The notes under the pieces are model-generated. The model had not been told where the DNA came from. It saw only the letters and a program-made list of their open reading frames with translations, and did no database searches. Both the position numbers and the translations under genes were made by a program. A stretch of DNA of 64,000 bases, taken from assembly GCA_024291935.2 (NCBI GenBank), contig CM044317.1:61866730-61930729 (forward strand). The letters are read 5' to 3'. The DNA comes from Okapia johnstoni (Eukaryota; Chordata; Mammalia; Artiodactyla; Giraffidae). Below are positions 11,442 through 22,521 of this stretch, piece by piece (position 1 is the stretch's first letter; every line of letters begins with the position of its first letter).

Positions 11442-11640
11442 GGGGCTTCCCTGGTGGTTCAGTGGTAAAGAATCAACCTGCAGGAGACACAGTTTTGATC
11501 CCTGGGTCTGGAAGATCCCCTGGTGAAGGAAATGACAACCCATTCAAGTATTCTTGCCTGGGAAATCCCATAGACAGGGGAGCCTGGTGGGCTAAAGTCC
11601 ACGGTTTCGCAAAAGAGTTGGACATGACTTAATGACTAAA
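11442..11640 (+). mobile_element. Bov-tA SINE
   Basis: Forward, GGGGCTTCCCTGGTGGTTCAG to GACATGACTTAATGACTAAA, full length. The B-box-like GTTTTGATCCC is degraded by one or two changes. Confidence 0.93.
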
Positions 11641-14600
11641 CAACAACATTTGATATTGTACGTACTCTTAAAGTGAATATTCTAAAATTATTGCAGTATT
11701 CCTATAGCTCCATGTTCATTCTTACATGTGTATTTTCCTCTTAAATTGAAAAACTGGAAGATATATAGTGATATCTTCCACAAATTGTTTCTAGGTAAGG
11801 CAGGTTCACACATACCATGTAAGTGGAAATAACCGTGAGTTCCTTTGCCCAAGGAATTGACAAGAATACATTGTCAGAATTCTTGATGCTCTCTATATTT
11901 GCAGAAAACAAAATGAGTAAGAAAAACTTAGTTTCCTATTTAATTTTATACTTTTAAAATATGATAATATGTGATTTTTAGGTTTTCAGCTTGTTTTCTT
12001 ATATTGGGAAAAGTACATATAATTTTTAACCTGTATATCCACTGCATTCCTTAAATTCATTTATATGTTACTATTTGGGACTGGGAACAGATCTGTCAGT
12101 AAGAATTGCTTAAACAGAGTAAGTTACACTATAAGTCAGCTCACAAAGTTTCATTGAACTCATACAATAAGAGAGATTTTCTTCCCTTGTAAAATATAAG
12201 CACATTGGAGTGAAAAAAGCAACCTGAAACAGAGCCTCCAATGTTACAAAGCACACGACTGATTGCTCTATAACAAAAAAGAATGACCCACACAAATATT
12301 CACTGATAACAATACAAAATGCCAGAGGAGTGACAGTGTTGAAATTATGTCTTATGGCTTGAGTGGCAAGACCAATATGGGTCATAGTGTTTAGAATAAG
12401 ATTGGAAAGTAGATATATTTTGAAATATATCTTTGAATAATGAGTAGAATTTAGGTACATAGGAGGAATGTTGAGCATTGCAGGTGGGTGGCAAGAAACT
12501 AATATTAATGGAAGTATATAAATAAAAGGATTGGCTTGGGAATTTATGAATTAGATTTGTAGGCAAACCTATGAGAAAGTGAAGTTGTAGAGAGCTAGAA
12601 AAGGTTAGTGACCTGCCTGCCCTTCCCCTACCCTTCCAGTGAACTGAGCTCTGGGGTCCTTGTTTCTCTAGACCTATTGTGGTTTTATCCTCAACTATGT
12701 CAGGGAGAAGCTCCCCATGGCTGAAATCAGGTGTTAATGTGACTCTTAGAAGAACTGTGAGGGTCCCATGAAAACACACTTGGCTGTGAGAACAGCCTTG
12801 TCTACTTAGCTGCCTGAGAAACCTGACGCAGAAATCTGAAATGCGTCCCTCTCAGGAGCAGGGCCTTGGTATCTCACCTGGTAATCGCTTACGTGATTTT
12901 GTCATTTACTTGGTTTTTCTTCAGTGTAGCTCTCTGTTTAAAACAAAATGGCTACACACTCTTTTCTGAAAAACTGGAGATTAGTAGTTTAAATTTAACA
13001 TGGTAAGGAATATTGCTCAAGGTTCTAGGAGAAGGCGGAGGACTTTTATCTGTCCTTGACTTAGCTAACAACCTTACAAGCGGTAAGATATGTAACTGCA
13101 TTCACGGTTGCACCCTCTTGTCTATTTGGGGAATCATAGCTGCTCTGCCTAAGTGACCGTGAGCTTATTGCATTAACTTATTTTTATGACACTGAGATAT
13201 CCTTCCCCTAAATGTCAGGGCATCCCTCTGCAAATGCATGTGACAATGCATCTCCTGAGGAATATATTCTTCATTTTGTTTGTACTTGAATTTTAAAATC
13301 CCAATCAGATGGACATCTGTCTTCTCTAAGTAGCAGTGCTCTAGAGTTTGCCTATCCTGAGATTTTTTTTTTAACATTTGTGATGAACTCTTCAATGATC
13401 AGTAGCAAAGGGATCCCAGAGTTCAGCTGGTTAATTAGTACAGCTTCTGGCTAGTGTTAGGTAGAAAATAATTGATTTATATTTCAATGCTGTACCATAC
13501 ACGTGTTCTCAAGCAAAGGTATTTGCTAATATGACTGCAAAGAGGCTTTCCAAAATACACTCTCTAAATTGCATCTGTTTATCAAGCAAGTCAGGAAAGT
13601 AGGTGTTTACATTTTGTTCATGTGGAGATTAAGAGGATTGTTCTTACCCTAATTATAGCTTCTTGTTACAGTATTTGCAAATGTAGTGACTTATATGATT
13701 TTATCCTGTGATTTTGGGTATCTTTAAGATAGAAATTTAAATGAAGTTGGATTATAAATGAAAGCAGGCATAATATATATTAGGGCACCATCAAACATTA
13801 GCCAATGGATATTTGGTTGTAGATTTAAATTTATCACTGATTTGCTTACTGTCATAGACCCATTAAAATCTGTTTGACTATCAGTATAGTGAAACAAATA
13901 GTGACTGAGTCAGTATAACTGGGTCATGGTTTTAATTCTGCCACTATTTAGGTATGTGTAACCTTCAGTAAGTCATTTATTTACTTCTTTCATTTGCTTT
14001 TGCAATCAGTCTTTAGTATGTGAGGCGATTTGCTGTAAAATTCCACAAACTGAAGTTTCTTCCATTTCTTTTTGCTTACATTGGCATTTCCAGTGACCCC
14101 AATGAATAAGTAGCGTGTGCTAGTTTTCAGTGGATCTGACTTGAATGTATTACGTACAATCATTCACATTGTTAAATGTTTTTGTACTAGGATACAGTTC
14201 TCTGGAAATTCCCATATCAATGTCTTTTAACTCCACTTGCTGAAAATAGCCTTTGTCAACCTTCACAAGAATTTATTACCATAATTGAACAAATGTACAT
14301 TTGGGCTTTTCCATTCACTGTTGTAAATAAATTATGTTTCAGCTTTAAAGAATGGTTTAGGTGTTTTGGGTCCTGAGAGATGCTGATGGAGTAATTGGAT
14401 ACTGTGCCATCTCCTTCTATGTACTCTGTTCTCTATTCTGACCTAAATATGATTGTTAGCAATTTTGATGAAGAAACAAATGATGCAGTTATCAAATTTA
14501 TCCATAAATATGTGAAATGAAAGAGTCAAACAATACACCTGAGAATCATGATTTAACTCCAGAGCATTTCCAGGGATTACCAACAGAGTATACAATAGAT

Positions 14601-14940
14601 AAAAATATGTCAAGGCCTGAATTTTGATAAAATAACAAAACAGGACAGACCCAGATTTATAAAGACAATTTAAAAAATGCTTCACAAGTAAGAACAGTAA
14701 GATGTTCTTAATTATCCACAAAATAGGTGACATTAATATAAGTAGACTATTTCAATGTCAGAAGAGAATAAATATCCTTACTTGTGCGACCTCTGGAGAA
14801 CTTAATTTAATTCTGTGCTTAATTCCTGAATTCAATAAACTTTTGCGTAACATCATATCTAAGAAGAGAACCTCCCAACTCTGTTTGCCCTTTAAAAGTA
14901 CCCTTGAAGCTTTCTGAAGTAAAATATGGTAGAAATCTAT
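11641..14940. other. Long unique interval, no gene recognised
   Basis: About 3.3 kb without young repeats. The region 12600-13150 is somewhat richer in G and C. A 144-codon open frame (12345-12779, minus) and a 76-codon frame (13165-13395, minus) lie here, but neither resembles a protein that I know. A faint MIR lies near 13905-13990. Could be intronic. Confidence 0.5.
13905..13990 (+). mobile_element. Possible MIR fragment
   Basis: CTGCCACTATTTAGGTATGTG followed by AACCTTCAGTAAGTCATTTA matches the spacing of the MIR core, but it is short and diverged. Confidence 0.35.
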
Positions 14941-15110
14941 GCCACGGACTGTTGCCTGCCAGGCTCCTCTGTCCATGTGGATTCTCTAGGCACGAATACT
15001 GGAGTTGGTAGCCATTCTCTTCTCCAGGAGATTTTCCCAACCCAGGGATAAAATCCAGGTCTCCTGCATTACAGGTGGATTCTTTACCTTCTGAGCCATC
15101 AGGGAAGCCC
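14941..15110 (-). mobile_element. Bov-tA SINE, tail missing
   Basis: Reverse orientation, ending at TCAGGGAAGCCC. The BovB-like tail is absent at the left: it begins inside the body at CCACGGACTGTTGCCTG. Confidence 0.9.
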
Positions 15111-15315
15111 TCAGAAAAAAGTATGGTAAAACTCTACGCTAGGTAATTTTGCTTGTTTGTTTCTCTTCAGAAGTTTTCTTTTTTTTATTAAGATAGATTA
15201 TTTGGAGAATTCATATCTTGTGAAGCGGGGACAAAATTTATTTACTTAATTTTTATTGGAATATAATTGCTTTACACTGTTGTGTTAATTTCTGCTGTAC
15301 AACAAAGTGAATTGG

Positions 15316-15362
15316 CTGTGTGTGTGTGTGTGTGTGTGCGTGTGTGTGTGTGTGTGTGTGTA
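15316..15362. repeat. (TG)n microsatellite
   Basis: About 23 TG units with one CG interruption, directly before a Bov-tA head. Confidence 0.93.
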
Positions 15363-15363
15363 T

Positions 15364-15497
15364 GGGCTTCCCTTGTGGCTCGGCTGGTAAAGAATCTGCT
15401 TGCAATGTGGGAGACCTGGGTTTGACCCCTGGTTTGGGAAGATCCCCTGGAGGAGGGAAAGGCTACCCACTCCAGTATTCTGATCTAGAGAATTCCG
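15364..15497 (+). mobile_element. Bov-tA SINE, 3' truncated
   Basis: Begins GGGCTTCCCTTGTGGCTCGG and stops inside the body at CTAGAGAATTCCG. The 3' tail needed for BovB priming is missing, so it was probably lost after insertion. Confidence 0.9.
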
Positions 15498-15635
15498 TAT
15501 ATATATCTCCCCTTCCTTTTTAGCCTCCCTCCTACCCCATGCCCATCCCACCTCTCTAGGTCATCACAGAGCACCAAGATGATCTCCCTGTGCTATACAG
15601 CAGCTTTCCAATAGCTATCTGTTTTACATATGGTA

Positions 15636-15645
15636 GCATATATAT
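15636..15645. repeat. TSD left copy of the BOV-A2
   Basis: GCATATATAT, repeated exactly at 15908-15917. Confidence 0.8.
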
Positions 15646-15907
15646 CTCAGAGAAGGAAATGGCAACCCACTCCAGTATTCTTGCCTAGAGAATCCTGTGG
15701 ACAGAGGAGCCTGGTGGGCTGCTGTCCATAGCGTTGCACAGAGTCGGACATGACTGAAGCGATTTAGCATGCATATGTGCATTGGAGAAGGAAATGGCAA
15801 CCCACTCCAGTGTTCTTGCCTGGAGAATCCCAGGGACAGAGGAGCCTGGTGGGCTGCCGTCTATGGGGTCGCACAGAGTCGGACACGACTGAAGCAATGC
15901 AGCAGCA
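15646..15907 (+). mobile_element. BOV-A2 dimeric SINE
   Basis: Two BovA monomers in forward orientation, the second starting at about 15784 (GGAGAAGGAAATGGCAACCC), ending in AGCAGCAGC. A 10-bp exact TSD. It sits inside the antisense L1. Confidence 0.93.
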
Positions 15908-15919
15908 GCATATATATGT

Positions 15920-16134
15920 TAGGCTTCTCTGGTAGCTCAGTGATAAAGAGCCTCCCTGCCAATGCAGGAGAGGTGGGTTCGATCCCCAGGTTGGGAAGGT
16001 CCACTGGAGGAGGGCATGGAAACTCACTCTAGTATTCTTGCCTAGGAAATCCCATGGACAGAAATGCCTGGCAGTGTACAGTTCATGGGGTTTCAGAGTC
16101 AGACACGACTTAGCAACTGAGCTCACATGCGGTG
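15920..16134 (+). mobile_element. Bov-tA SINE
   Basis: Forward, from AGGCTTCTCTGGTAGCTCAG. It keeps a perfect pol III B box GGTTCGATCCC (15976-15986). TSD TATATATGT at 15911-15919 and 16135-16143. The left TSD overlaps the right TSD of the preceding BOV-A2, so the two insertions used the same short AT site. Confidence 0.92.
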
Positions 16135-16460
16135 TATATATGTCAGTTCTACTCTGCCAATTCGTCGCATCATCCCCTTCCCCCTGCCACCCCATTCCAC
16201 ATGTCCATTCTCTATATCTACATCTTTATTCCTGCCCTGCATATAGGTTTATCTGTACATTTTTTCTAGGTTCCACATATATGCATTAATGTACAATATT
16301 TCATTTTCTCTTTCTGACTAACTTCACTCTGTCAGTCAGAAAGACTGTATACTCTAGGTCCATCCATATCACTACAAATGACCCAGTTTCTTTCCTTTTT
16401 ATGACTAAATACTATTCCGTTTTACATATGTACCACATCTTCTTTATCCTTTTGTCTGTT

Positions 16461-16598
16461 GGGCAGAACATTCTTTGACGTAAATTGCAGCTACATCCTT
16501 TATGAACCATCTCGTATAGTAATGAAAATAAAAACTAAAATAAACAAATGGGACCTAATTAAACTTAAAATTTTTTGCATGGAAAAAGAAACCATTCA
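16461..16598 (+). mobile_element. L1 ORF2 fragment, inverted relative to 15235-16460
   Basis: Sense L1 (GGCAGAACATTCTTTGACG, then AAATAAACAAATGGGACCTA). In L1 order it lies 5' of the adjoining antisense part. This head-turned junction is the usual product of twin priming during L1 insertion. Confidence 0.8.
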
Positions 16599-17088
16599 CC
16601 AGATAATTTTGATACAGAAGTAGTTCTGGGTTATATACAAAACTGCTGTATTATTTGCATGCTGATACATAGCCAGCATCACTTGATATAGTAGGAAGAC
16701 ATAGTTGTCTAAGGGACCTGGATAGGAATATAAAATCAACAAGCTTGTCTTTATACAATAATGCTGATTATAAGAACTACCACAAAGTGAATGGTTTCAG
16801 TGAGGTAAATTGTTTATATATATTGTTGCATTATTCAGTATAAAGTATTTTTTTCTTATGATAACTGAACTTCAATTTTTCCCAAACAGTATATTTAACA
16901 AGTGGCTGCTTTGATTTCAAAGATTCTTTTCTCATTTTAGTCATTTCTTTCTGTCAGTGGTATACCACATGTATACCTGGGATGATAAAAGGAACTGCAG
17001 TTCTGAGTTACACTGGCAGTAGGCCTGAAGCAGGAACTCTCAGGCTTTGGGACAGAAATCACACTGGAGCCCTGCCGAGTCCTGGGAA
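16599..17088. other. Unique interval
   Basis: No gene or clear repeat. Confidence 0.5.
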
Positions 17089-17303
17089 TCAATTCAGTTC
17101 AGTCACTCTTTCCTGTCTGATTCTTTGAGACCCCATGGACTGCAGCATACCAGACTTCCCTGTCCATCACCAACTCACAGAGCTTGCTCAAACTCATGTC
17201 CATTGAGTTGGTGATGCCATCCAACCATCTCATCTTCTATCATTCCCTTCTCCTGGCTTCAGTTTTTCCCAGCATCAGGGTCTTTTCCAATGAGTCAGTT
17301 CTG
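17089..17303 (-). mobile_element. BovB 3' end fragment
   Basis: TCAATTCAGTTCAGTCACTC at the left, ending at CCAATGAGTCAGTTCTG. Strongly 5'-truncated BovB tail in reverse. Confidence 0.9.
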
Positions 17304-17843
17304 GAAGTCAGAAGGAGTCACAATTCAAGCCACAGAGCCTTAGTGGGAACAGGGTTGCCAGGGCCATGCTAGAGAGGAGCTCCCAGCAGCATAATGGTAC
17401 CCACTTGTCCTTATAGTAGAAGCCTCCTAAGAAAAAGCAAATGTAAAGCAAAATCTTTTTCTCATTTTGCCTATTCTGGGCACCAGAATCAAAACTTCAG
17501 TCATTAGACAGAGTTACTTGTGTTGAGGTATCCAATTCTTCCTAAGGACTTGTCTTTAATGCTACAGCTAAGGAGATGCATGGTTGGAGCCTAGCTTTTC
17601 TTTTATGTCTCAAGCTGATTTGGTTCTACATCATCTGTACTGCAATTTCTGTTTTGTGCTTTATGGTCTGTACTATTAACTAAAAGTTTTCTGTCGGCTT
17701 CATAACCACATGTGCACCTGTGGGAGCACATACATGATCCTGTATACCCTCTTTTGACCTCAGGACTCACTATACACATTCTTTGGAGGCTACTGTAGCC
17801 CTAAAAACAGTTTAAAAAAGGTATTTTGAGTGTCAAGACTCAT
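17304..17843. other. Unique interval
   Basis: No gene or clear repeat. Confidence 0.5.
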
Positions 17844-17855
17844 CCTAAGATTAAG

Positions 17856-18127
17856 CTGCTGCTGCTAAGTCGCTTCAGTCGTGTCCAACTCTGTGCGACC
17901 CCATAGATGGCAGCCCACCAGGCTCCCCCGTCCCTGGGATTCTCCAGGCAAGAACACTGGAGTGGGTTGCCGTTTCCTTCTCCAATGCATGAAAGTGAAA
18001 AGTGAAAGTGAAGTCGCTCAGTCGTGTCCAACTTTTAGCGACCCTATGGACTGCAGCCTACCAGGCTCCTCTGTCCATGGGATTTTCCAGGCAAGAGTAC
18101 TGGAGTGGGGTGCCATTGCCTTCTCCC
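17856..18127 (-). mobile_element. BOV-A2 dimeric SINE
   Basis: Reverse dimer flanked by an exact 12-bp TSD CCTAAGATTAAG (17844-17855 and 18128-18139). Little diverged, so a relatively recent insertion. Confidence 0.95.
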
Positions 18128-18320
18128 CCTAAGATTAAGACAGTTCCCCAAATGGCAGCAGAGTATTCTTCAAATCAGTGGAAATAGTAACTCATCTTAC
18201 CTTTTGGAAACCAGACTGGTGCAGTGGTAACTGTGTTGCTATCAGAGAGCCAGAATGGGACTTGGAAATAAGGATGAGTTGGCAGAGTTCTAAGGCACAT
18301 TAGCTTAGTCAGGACAAGTC

Positions 18321-18519
18321 TGTGTGTTAGTCACTCAGTGGTGTCCGACTCATTGCAACCCCATGGATTGTGGCCCACCAGTATACTCTGTCCTTGGGAT
18401 TCTCCAGGCAAGAGTACTAGATTAGGTTGCCATTCCCTTCTCCAGGGGGGATCTTCATGACCCAGAGATCAAACGTGGGTCTCCTGTATTGTAGGCAGAT
18501 TCTTTACCACCTGAGCCAA
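18321..18519 (-). mobile_element. Bov-tA SINE
   Basis: Reverse, TGTGTGTTAGTCACTCAGTG to CTTTACCACCTGAGCCAAG. The last bases of the head are missing. Confidence 0.92.
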
Positions 18520-19668
18520 GGTTCAGAAAGACATTGTTGAGGTGGCAGTGGGAGTAACTGGTTAGTTCAGTCTGTTATCACATGACTAACAGGGGAGGAA
18601 AAGCCTGTGGAGAGGCAAGGTTTACACAGTTTTTCAACATTCAAGTAGTTATTAGCTCCATGAAGACATGGATGAACTAGTTTGGCCAAGTGACTATCAC
18701 TTCTATTTGCACTAAAAGATTAAGAACTTTAACTAGAATCTTGATTTATCCACAGTTATGTATGACCAGGAAATAAAAGTTATACAGAAGACATAAAAAG
18801 CACGTAGAAGGCATACTGTTTTTCTTCAAAGAGCTTTTATTCTTGCTATATTTGATTTTGGGAAAAAAATACTTTGTTCATTCAGGAATTGTATTTTCAC
18901 ATACTTTTGTTCATGTATTAATTTATATGTTAATTGTATTATGAAGAAAATACATAAAATTTGCTTTTAAGAAAGAGAAACATTTCTGATTAGTAAGTGT
19001 TACCATAGTAGTGGGAAATCATTTCATAGAAGGAATGACTACAAAACAAAAATAAACACAAAATCAAAGCAAAAATGAAGAATGGACACAAGTAACTGTA
19101 CATGTATTTATTAGAAAGTAATAATAACCATGAGGACCTGGTATACTAGAGCCATTTTGCAGGGAATTTTTTTTATAAAATTTAAATTACTGTATGATGA
19201 TATACTAGAAGGAAATTTCTACTGTTGTAGCATCTGAAATATAAGATTTATGGTTCTCAAAATGATGTTGAAGCCAAACAAATATACTTATTCATTATTC
19301 ATTTTTTTGTAGGTTGCTATGTTAATATTGGACTTCACTAAAAGATTCCAATGCAAGGACCTTGATTATTTCCTCGATGAACTTAGTGATTTTTGAGGCA
19401 AACTCAATTCATATTTGAATGCAATGTTTTCTTCAATAAATTCATGTCATAATGAATATAGAGGCCATAGAAATAGTGATTGATTCTTCTTTTGTTCACA
19501 ATGTGCAATTGATTTTTTCTTTGTTGGCATAAATTAGCTTACCTTTTTAACTTCCCAAGACAAAATAAGATAATCCTTCTTCTTTTTCACTGGTGCCATA
19601 TTAGAATGATGTATATTCACTGGCACCTTTGTTTTTTAATTGATATTGCTACAATAGTTTAAAAATAC
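18520..19668. other. AT-rich unique interval
   Basis: No gene or clear repeat. Confidence 0.5.
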
Positions 19669-19675
19669 TCACAAA

Positions 19676-19904
19676 CTGGGGCTTCCCAGGTGGCTGAGTG
19701 GTAAAGAATCTACATGCCAATGCAGGTCACTCAGGAGATGTGAGCTCAATCCCTGGGTTGGGAGGATCCCCTGGAGATGAAAGTGGCAACCTGTTCGAGT
19801 ATTCTTGCCTGAAAATTCCATGTATAGAGAAGCATGGCGGGCTATAGTCTATGGGATCACAAAGAGCCGAACATGAGTGGCTGACTCAGCATGCATGCAT
19901 GCAT
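19676..19904 (+). mobile_element. Bov-tA SINE
   Basis: Forward, GGGGCTTCCCAGGTGGCTGAG to CTGACTCAGCATGC, followed by (ATGC)n. TSD TCACAAA at 19669-19675 and 19905-19911. A small insertion near GGTCACTCAGGAGATGTG makes it slightly long. Confidence 0.92.
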
Positions 19905-19911
19905 TCACAAA

Positions 19912-21406
19912 TTATTAGAAGTGCTTAAATCACTCAAGTTGGTGGTTAGTGCAATTTTTATATATTGACAATTCTGAGGAAGATAAATTTACCTATAAAT
20001 AAGAATGCTAATCTGTATCTAGATTGTATGTGTTGAAATATAAAGAGAAAAGGCATCTTAGAGAAGTTCTGAATACCTTATAATATGAAAGTTGTGCTTT
20101 AGTGGGTTTTGAAATTGGATTTAGAGAATATTAAGGCAAAAGATCAATAGAATGGATTGTTTTATATAGAGAGCAAGAATGTTATCATTGCTTAAAGGAT
20201 TACCCATATTGTGCTTCTAACTTTCAACAAAGTATACTTGTATCATTGAAACAGAAAAGTACATTCTTAAGATTTCAGATCATATCAGTGAGAGGTCTTT
20301 TTATTCTTTGACCCTGCAACAAGTAAAATTGTATGAACCCAAGGTGATAGTTTCCATCTGTTTCTAAGTAATCCAGTCGTTCTAGTATTAAATATAAGGA
20401 CTTCTAGAATAATAATGAAATAACATTTTCACCTGGTTATTCCCAATTTCTAGGATTACCATTAACATAGTAATCTATGTGAATGGTTCCTTTTGGAGGT
20501 TCCTAGTGTATACCCCCTCATAAGAGTATTTTGCAATTGTGACTAGTTTTTAATAGAAAGTGATGATTTTTTTTCAATTTACTTCTAAAATCTGATTTCA
20601 CTTTAGAGTATATAGGGTACAATATAATGACACATTTATTTTCTTCCTTTTTGCTTATCTTTGAGCCAATTATTTCCTAAGGGGAAGACATGAAAATTTC
20701 TGGAATATGTTTAGGATGACATCTTGCACATGTAGTTTCATAATTTCTATCTCTTCCATTTCCTTTGCATAGCTCAAAAATAGTGCAGCTCTCTAGGACA
20801 CACATTATTGCAAGGTTTATTACTGCCATTGATTTCCTCTTCTTAGTCTCCATCTAGCATTGTCAACTGCCTTTTGGTAAATTCTTTTCTTGTATATTTT
20901 ATACTGGTCCACAACAAGCCAAGCAGAACAGAAAGAAGGTATTCATTCACTATTCAAAACTATTTTTTCCGGTAAATATAAATTCTAATACCTATACAAG
21001 GTTGCAGTCTTTCTGCAGGGATACAGAAAGAGTAAATCAGAAAGTACTTCATATTGAATTTACCTTGACTGTTGGCATTTCTCTTGATTACATGTATACT
21101 GGGCTCACGTGGAAGGTTTGAGAATGCTCCTGCTACAAATACTAAGTACTTCTCCCAGTGAAGAATTATAGGGGAAAGCTTGCAATTTTTATATTTGATC
21201 TCTAGAAAAGATTATCTACCTTACTATAAGACCCTGAGTAGAATCTCATTTAGTTACTTTTTTTTTTCAATAAAATAGCTCTGTTTTTTCTTTAGACTAT
21301 TTAACAAATTTAGCTCAGATAGTTTATCTTCTTACTTCTTGAAATTTTTTAATAAAATTCAACACAATTATTCCAAACATCAAAAACAAAATAACGCATA
21401 ATTAAT
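19912..21406. other. AT-rich unique interval
   Basis: No gene or clear repeat. Confidence 0.5.
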
Positions 21407-21609
21407 GGCTTCCCTGGTGGCTCAGATGCTAAGAGTTGGCCTGCAATGCAGGAGACCCTGGTTTGATCCCTGGTTCAGGAAGATGCCCTGAAGAAGGGAA
21501 TGGCAACCCATTCCAGTATTCTTGTCTGGAGAATTCTATGGACAGAAGAGACAATCCATGGGATCGCATAGAGTCAGACATGACTGAGTGACTAACACTT
21601 TCACTTTCA
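21407..21609 (+). mobile_element. Bov-tA SINE
   Basis: Forward, GGCTTCCCTGGTGGCTCAG to GACTAACACTTTCACTTTCA. A short internal deletion removes the GCCTGGTGGGCTACAG part. Confidence 0.93.
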
Positions 21610-21662
21610 ATGGAATAAGAGCAGAAAGAGGTTTTAGAATTGGAGAACATTTAATAACCTCT

Positions 21663-21882
21663 GGTCTTCCCAGGTGGCGCTAGTGGTAAAGAACCTGCTT
21701 GTGAATGCAGGTGACTTGAGATGAGGGTTCAGTCCCTCGGTTAGGAAGATCCCCTGGACAAGGAAATGGCCACCCACTCCAGTATTCTTGCCTGGAAAAT
21801 CTCATGGACAGAGGAGCCTGGCAGGCTACATTCCATTGTGTCGCAAACAGTTGGCCACAACTGAAGCGACTTAGCATACACA
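21663..21882 (+). mobile_element. Bov-tA SINE
   Basis: Forward, GGTCTTCCCAGGTGGCGCTAG to CTGAAGCGACTTAGCATAC. Only about 50 bases from the previous Bov-tA, in the same orientation. Confidence 0.92.
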
Positions 21883-22479
21883 TAATCACTAATAAAAACA
21901 TTAACTTATGCCCTCCCTGTAGAAACTTCAAATATTTTTGTTGAAGAAAATATTTTGTTGGGTATTTAATAATTTTAAATATTATTAATGTTTAATTGCA
22001 ACTATAATATATATACATGTCTGCATGTTATGACATATAACATTTATAAAATCTTTGGTTTTTTAGCTTGACTTCCGTGAGTTTAAATCATTATTCTAAT
22101 TTATTTCTATCCTCCAAGTTTTCCTTTGCTTTCTGGAGCCTGATTTGTGGTGACTCATCTGTCTTTTTTGGTTGGTTGGTTTTTTACGTTACCATTACTT
22201 GAAACCTTTGCATTTTAAACAAAAGCAATCGCTATTACTTCCTTATGAGGCAGATCCTTTGTGCTCTATTTCAGAACTTGTACCACCCAAATTTTTCTGA
22301 GAGTCTTATATTTCACTTAGGTTTCTCTCAACTCTCCCCTTAGCAGGGTAAACAGAGTTCAGTAGCAGTACTCAGTTCCTTTATCCTTGTCTTCCTCTAA
22401 AATTTCTTTAAAGTCCCACTTCTGTAGATGGCATGACCTCTGAAAAGTTCAGATATCCTTAAAATTTCTACTTTTATAC

Positions 22480-22521
22480 TTGATACTAAGTTTGGTTACC
22501 TTGATACTAAGTTTGGTTACC
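22480..22521. repeat. Exact 21-bp tandem duplication
   Basis: The 21-mer beginning TTGATACTAAGTTTGGTTAC and ending in C occurs twice without a spacer (22480-22500, 22501-22521). Confidence 0.95.

Larger units (their letters stand above)
15235..16460 (-). mobile_element. L1 3' end, antisense, split by three SINEs
   Basis: L1 3' UTR and terminal ORF2 in reverse: ATTGGAATATAATTGCTTTAC at the left, then pieces at about 15498-15648, 15911-15920 and 16127-16460 (ACTTCACTCTGTCAGTC, then TTATGACTAAATACTATTCC). Insertions of a truncated Bov-tA, a BOV-A2 and a Bov-tA interrupt it. Directly at its 5' side the L1 sequence turns round (next entry). Confidence 0.82.

Noticed and set aside
12345..12779. 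144-codon minus-strand open frame
   Set aside because: No recognisable domain and a low-complexity Ser-, Leu- and His-rich composition; no start context or splice pattern to support it.
13165..13395. 76-codon minus-strand frame (LEHCYLEKTDVHLIGILKFK)
   Set aside because: Slightly protein-like, but no family recognised and no supporting context. A homology search would be decisive; without it I do not call it.
15976..15986. tRNA-like B box GGTTCGATCCC, considered as a tRNA gene
   Set aside because: It belongs to the tRNA-derived head of Bov-tA; no cloverleaf can be formed around it.
15764..16195. 143-codon minus-strand frame across two SINEs
   Set aside because: Antisense translation of Bov-tA and BOV-A2. 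These SINEs often carry long antisense frames such as the SDSVRPHRRQP type.
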